Assembly: GCA_002422745.1 (NCBI GenBank)
Contig: DITH01000052.1
Span: forward strand, 9,391 to 17,141
From: Alphaproteobacteria bacterium UBA6189
GTDB lineage: Bacteria; Pseudomonadota; Alphaproteobacteria; Rickettsiales; UBA3002
Length of the DNA stretch: 7,751 nt
Reading direction: 5' to 3'
Shown here one piece after another: positions 5,217-7,751 of the stretch (positions within the stretch are counted from its first letter, which is position 1; every line of letters begins with the position of its first letter). The position numbers were made by a program, and so were the translations under genes. Below the pieces are notes generated by a model that saw only the letters and a program-made list of their open reading frames with translations, did no database searches and was not told where the DNA came from.

Positions 5217-6050
5217 ATGCCATTGGAACAGATCATTAGCGCCGCCTGGGAAAACCGGAGCGAATATAACACGCAAACGCAAGGCAATGTGCGTGATGCG
5301 GTTAACGCAGTGTTGAAAGCCGTTGACCAGGGCCAATTGCGGGTTGCCGAAAAGAATGCCCAAGGCTGGCATGTCAACCAGTGGGTAAAACAGGCGATTC
5401 TGCTTTCGTTCCGGCTCAACGATAACGCGATGATTTATGGGCCAGCCGCTTCCGGTGGCGAGCGTTCCACCTGGTTCGATAAGGTGCCGTTAAAATTCAA
5501 TGGGTGGGACGAGCAGAAATTCCGTGAAGCGGGGTTCCGCGCGGTTCCGGGCTGCTTTGTCCGCCATGGCAGTTTCATCGACAAAAACGTGGTGCTGATG
5601 CCGAGCTTTATCAATATCGGCGCGTATGTTGGCGAAGGCACCATGGTCGATACCTGGGTTACCATCGGCTCTTGCGCGCAAATCGGCAAAAACTGCCATA
5701 TTTCCGGTGGGGTCGGCATTGGCGGTGTGCTTGAGCCCTTACAGGCCAACCCGGTGATTATCGAGGACCATTGCTTCATCGGTGCACGCTCGGAAGTGGC
5801 CGAAGGGGTAATCGTGGAAGAAGGCGCGGTGATCTCGATGGGTGTATTCCTTGGCGCCAGCACCAAAATTATCGACCGTGCGACGGGCGAAGTGTTCTAT
5901 GGCCGGGTCCCGGCTTATTCAGTGGTGGTGCCGGGCAGTTTGCCGGGTAAAAACCCAGGCGATCCAAGCCTCGCCTGCGCCGTCATCGTAAAACGCGTCG
6001 ACGAAAAAACCCGCAGCAAAACCAGCATCAACGAGTTGCTGCGTGACTAA
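5217..6050 (+). CDS. dapD: 2,3,4,5-tetrahydropyridine-2,6-dicarboxylate N-succinyltransferase
   Basis: A 277-residue enzyme, full length for the family, that transfers succinyl from succinyl-CoA to tetrahydrodipicolinate in the diaminopimelate/lysine pathway (cytoplasm, trimer). The N-terminal helical domain has [15 protein letters not shown] (53-67). The left-handed beta-helix follows with imperfect hexapeptide repeats from about 120 to 215: [20 protein letters not shown] (124-143), [29 protein letters not shown] and [13 protein letters not shown]145 and E193 are the likely counterparts of the acidic residues proposed for catalysis in the mycobacterial enzyme. The C-terminal segment [23 protein letters not shown] closes the family pattern. 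A purine-rich ribosome site lies 6 nt upstream. It is followed 71 bp later by dapE, the gene acting two steps on, across a dispersed repeat. Confidence 0.98.
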   Translation: MPLEQIISAAWENRSEYNTQTQGNVRDAVNAVLKAVDQGQLRVAEKNAQGWHVNQWVKQAILLSFRLNDNAMIYGPAASGGERSTWFDKVPLKFNGWDEQKFREAGFRAVPGCFVRHGSFIDKNVVLMPSFINIGAYVGEGTMVDTWVTIGSCAQIGKNCHISGGVGIGGVLEPLQANPVIIEDHCFIGARSEVAEGVIVEEGAVISMGVFLGASTKIIDRATGEVFYGRVPAYSVVVPGSLPGKNPGDPSLACAVIVKRVDEKTRSKTSINELLRD

Positions 6051-6055
6051 CTATC

Positions 6056-6118
6056 TTGTCATTCCCGCGAAAGCGGGAATCTACTTGAAGGAGATCCCTG
6101 CTTGCGCAGGGATGACAA
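6056..6118. repeat. Double-hairpin dispersed repeat (VIPAKAGI type) between dapD and dapE
   Basis: The 63-bp element is bounded by TTGTCAT (6056-6062) and ATGACAA (6112-6118), inverted copies of each other. Inside are two perfect 8-bp hairpins: ATTCCCGC-GAAA-GCGGGAAT (6061-6080, with a GNRA tetraloop) and ATCCCTGC-TTGC-GCAGGGAT (6094-6113), joined by a 13-nt linker containing GAAGGAG. One plus frame reads VIPAKAGIYLKEIPACAGMT, the well-known signature left by this class of short palindromic repeats in proteobacterial genomes. It fills almost the entire gap in the dap pair. Only one full copy lies in this window; the copy number in the genome is not visible. Confidence 0.88.
6087..6112 (+). 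promoter_or_regulatory. Repeat-derived ribosome-binding region of dapE
   Basis: The only purine-rich sites before dapE lie inside the repeat. GAAGGAG (6087-6093) is a near-perfect Shine-Dalgarno but 28 nt from the ATG; folding of the second hairpin (6094-6113) would remove 20 nt and leave a normal 8-nt spacing. The alternative, AGGGA (6108-6112, 9 nt from the ATG), is weaker and sits in the hairpin stem. Confidence 0.5.
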
Positions 6119-6121
6119 ATT

Positions 6122-7258
6122 ATGTCTGACGTTATCGACCTCGCCAAAGCCCTGATTGCCTGCCCCAGCGTCACGCCGCGTACGGTTGGCGTGTTCAACG
6201 TGCTGGAGGATTATTTGCGCCCGCTTGGCTTTGTGGCCCACCGTATGATCTTCAAGGAAGAAGGGTTCGAGCCGGTGGAGAATATTTACCTGCGCCTAGG
6301 CACCCAAAGCCCGAATTTCTGTTTCGCTGGCCATACCGATGTGGTGCCGCCGGGCGATGAAGCGGCGTGGGATGTGCCGCCATTCGAGCCTCAGGTGGTC
6401 GATGGCGAACTGATCGGCCGCGGTGCGGAAGACATGAAAGGCGCCATCGCCGCCTTCATGGTGGCCGTGAAACAGTTTCTGGAGGCGAAAGGCGCGCCTA
6501 AAGGCTCCATCTCCTTCCTCATCACGCAGGACGAAGAAGGCGACGCCGTGAACGGCACGCGCAAAGTGCTCGGCTGGTTGAAAGAGCAGGGCGAAGTGAT
6601 CGACCATTGCATCGTCGGTGAGCCGACCAACCCCGATTTCCTTGGCGAAATGGTAAAAATCGGCCGCCGCGGCTCGATCAGTTTTCAGTTGGCAGTACGT
6701 GGTAAGCAGGGACACGCCGCCTATCCCGACCGGGCCGATAATCCGGTGACCCGCATGATTCATATGTTGCATGCGTTGAAATCCACCCCCCTCGATGAGG
6801 GGACGGAGCATTTTCAGCCGAGCAATCTTGAAATCACGTCGGTGGATGTCGGCAATCCCACCACCAACATCATTCCGGCGTTAGCCACCGCGCGCTTCAA
6901 CGTGCGGTTCAACGACCGGCACAGCGCGGCAAGTATTCACCAATGGGTCGAGGAGCGCTGTGCGCCGTTCGGGGCATTCGAGCTCAAGGCGCATATCACC
7001 GGCGAAGCATTTTTGAACAAGGATGAGTATTTCGAGCAGCTGCTTGTGAGGGCGATTCGGGAAGTTACCGGCAGCGCGCCGAAGCTTTCCACCACCGGCG
7101 GCACATCGGACGCGCGCTTTATCAAGGATATCTGCCCGGTGATCGAATTCGGCACCACCGGCCGCACGGCCCATCATGTGAACGAGCGGGTAGAGGTCAA
7201 AACCCTTGAAGGGCTGGTCAACATCTACCACCGCGTGCTGGACGGGTATTTTTCCTAA
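6122..7258 (+). CDS. dapE: Succinyl-diaminopimelate desuccinylase
   Basis: A 378-residue di-zinc M20 hydrolase that removes succinate from N-succinyl-LL-2,6-diaminopimelate, giving LL-diaminopimelate for lysine and peptidoglycan. The start MSDVIDLAKALIACPSVTP is typical. Metal and catalytic motifs are complete: FAGHTDVVPPG (68-78; H71, D73), GRGAEDMKG (99-107; D104 bridging), TQDEEGDA (135-142; E138 as general base, E139 ligand), GEPT (166-169; E167) and TAHHVNE (349-355; H351). The lid/dimerisation domain is about residues 182-292, with GKQGHAAYPDRADNP (194-208) and NPTTNIIP (245-252). TTGGTSDARF (324-333) is the DapE signature distinguishing it from ArgE and carboxypeptidase G2. It presumably shares the dapD transcript, and its translation signals lie in the preceding repeat. 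Confidence 0.98.
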   Translation: MSDVIDLAKALIACPSVTPRTVGVFNVLEDYLRPLGFVAHRMIFKEEGFEPVENIYLRLGTQSPNFCFAGHTDVVPPGDEAAWDVPPFEPQVVDGELIGRGAEDMKGAIAAFMVAVKQFLEAKGAPKGSISFLITQDEEGDAVNGTRKVLGWLKEQGEVIDHCIVGEPTNPDFLGEMVKIGRRGSISFQLAVRGKQGHAAYPDRADNPVTRMIHMLHALKSTPLDEGTEHFQPSNLEITSVDVGNPTTNIIPALATARFNVRFNDRHSAASIHQWVEERCAPFGAFELKAHITGEAFLNKDEYFEQLLVRAIREVTGSAPKLSTTGGTSDARFIKDICPVIEFGTTGRTAHHVNERVEVKTLEGLVNIYHRVLDGYFS

Positions 7259-7364
7259 AAATATCGCGACCGTTTCGAGCGTCACATTCCACAAATGCGA
7301 ATATCTTCATCAAAGCTTCATACAGCGATGGATGAAAAGAAAGTATCTGTCCTGCGACCAACAT

Positions 7365-7369
7365 GGAGG
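7365..7369 (+). promoter_or_regulatory. Shine-Dalgarno deciding the start of the 68-residue gene
   Basis: GGAGG ends 5 nt before ATG 7375. An in-frame ATG at 7363 overlaps this site and would leave it no ribosome signal of its own, so 7375 is the better start. The upstream gap (7259-7362) shows no clear promoter. Confidence 0.75.
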
Positions 7370-7374
7370 CTAAC

Positions 7375-7581
7375 ATGAGTTTCGATCCTAAACACGGCGC
7401 AAAATCCTGGGAAGATGCGGTGAAAGAAGAACTGACGGCGTTGTCGCCGGAGGAGCTGAATGCGCGGCAGAAAGATGCCCTCGAACTATACGAAGCGGCT
7501 GCGCCCGGCTCGCATGAAAAGCGTGAAGCAGCGCGCGATATCGCCCGCCTGCAAGGGGCAATTGAAAGCCGCAGCGTCTAA
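7375..7581 (+). CDS. Small charged helical protein of unknown function
   Basis: A 68-residue protein starting [20 protein letters not shown], not recognised as a member of a named family. It is rich in Glu, Ala, Lys and Arg, has no Cys, a single Trp (W12), no signal peptide and no membrane segment. Two amphipathic helices are likely, about residues 25-42 ([18 protein letters not shown]) and 46-64 ([18 protein letters not shown]), joined by a Pro-Gly turn, so a helical hairpin or small cytoplasmic dimer is plausible. The strong GGAGG site and codon usage like its neighbours suggest a real gene. Its stop codon overlaps that of truA on the other strand by 4 bp. It lies 116 bp after dapE and probably has its own promoter. 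Confidence 0.75.
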   Translation: MSFDPKHGAKSWEDAVKEELTALSPEELNARQKDALELYEAAAPGSHEKREAARDIARLQGAIESRSV

Positions 7582-7751
7582 TAATCCACCTGCATCAGGT
7601 AAAGCCCCTGCGCCGGGGCAGCCGGGCCGCTTTGGGTGCGGTCGCGTGCCTCGAGTGCCTGCTTCACCTGTTCCGGTTTCCATTTGCCGGTGCCCACCAG
7701 CATTAAGGTGCCGACCATATTACGCACCTGATGATGCAGGAACGAGCGCGC
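7578..7751 (-). CDS. truA: tRNA pseudouridine(38-40) synthase TruA (C-terminal part, 5' end outside window)
   Basis: The last 57 residues are visible on the minus strand, with the frame open at the right window edge. [21 protein letters not shown] is the conserved C-terminal core of TruA, in which the His-Gln-Val-Arg-Asn-Met-Val stretch is nearly invariant, and [14 protein letters not shown] is the typical ending. TruA converts uridines 38-40 of the anticodon arm of many tRNAs to pseudouridine; the catalytic Asp lies in the missing N-terminal part. Its stop (TAG, 7578-7580) overlaps the stop of the convergent 68-residue gene. In many alphaproteobacteria truA lies close to dapE and fmt, consistent with this neighbourhood. 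Confidence 0.95.
   Translation of the reverse strand, partial: ARSFLHHQVRNMVGTLMLVGTGKWKPEQVKQALEARDRTQSGPAAPAQGLYLMQVDY

Noticed and set aside
6058..6129. Small plus-strand peptide VIPAKAGI... ending shortly after the dapE start.
   Set aside because: This is the usual spurious translation of a palindromic repeat, with no start codon or ribosome site of its own.
6296..6811. Minus-strand open frame of 171 codons inside dapE.
   Set aside because: Shadow of dapE, whose metal-binding motifs are complete on the other strand.
7247..7263. TATTTTT-CCT-AAAAATA inverted repeat across the dapE stop codon as a terminator.
   Set aside because: The stem is all A-T with no GC core and no following T-tract, so it would be unstable and is unlike an intrinsic terminator.

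Overview
The window looks like a chromosomal segment of an alphaproteobacterium of moderately high GC. The pointers are a MucR/Ros-family regulator, a Fur/Mur regulator of the alphaproteobacterial type (no CxxC after the HHDH motif), an ornithine-lipid olsB-olsA pair, a mitochondrial-NFU1-like Nfu protein and a dapD-dapE pair. The genus cannot be fixed from the sequence. No transposase, integrase, tRNA, rRNA or CRISPR array was seen, and no gap between genes exceeds 300 bases.

Layout. (1) 1-439, minus: 5' part of a mucR-like gene running off the left edge; its zinc-finger ligands are mostly replaced. (2) 440-590: divergent promoter region shared with fur. (3) 591-3115, plus: tight unit fur-olsB-olsA-ddpX with 6 bp, -11 bp and -11 bp junctions, joining a metal-responsive regulator to ornithine-lipid synthesis and a D-Ala-D-Ala dipeptidase. 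(4) 3236-3529, plus: a 97-residue stand-alone protein made of the two conserved ends of flagellar rod/hook proteins. (5) 3542-4468, minus: a 308-residue RTX-type calcium-binding repeat protein, tail to tail with the previous gene. (6) 4539-5096, minus: nfu, an Fe-S cluster scaffold/carrier. (7) 5217-7258, plus: dapD and dapE, the succinylase branch of diaminopimelate/lysine synthesis, separated by a 63-bp double-hairpin dispersed repeat (its frame reads VIPAKAGI). (8) 7375-7581, plus: a 68-residue unrecognised protein. (9) 7578-7751, minus: the 3' end of truA, running off the right edge.

Taken together, the genes concern envelope building (ornithine lipids, D-Ala-D-Ala turnover, diaminopimelate for peptidoglycan) and iron (Fur/Mur, Nfu). 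The least ordinary points are the repeat that seems to have become the dapE ribosome-binding region, a fur promoter placed for a leaderless mRNA, the lone mini rod protein, and the short RTX protein.
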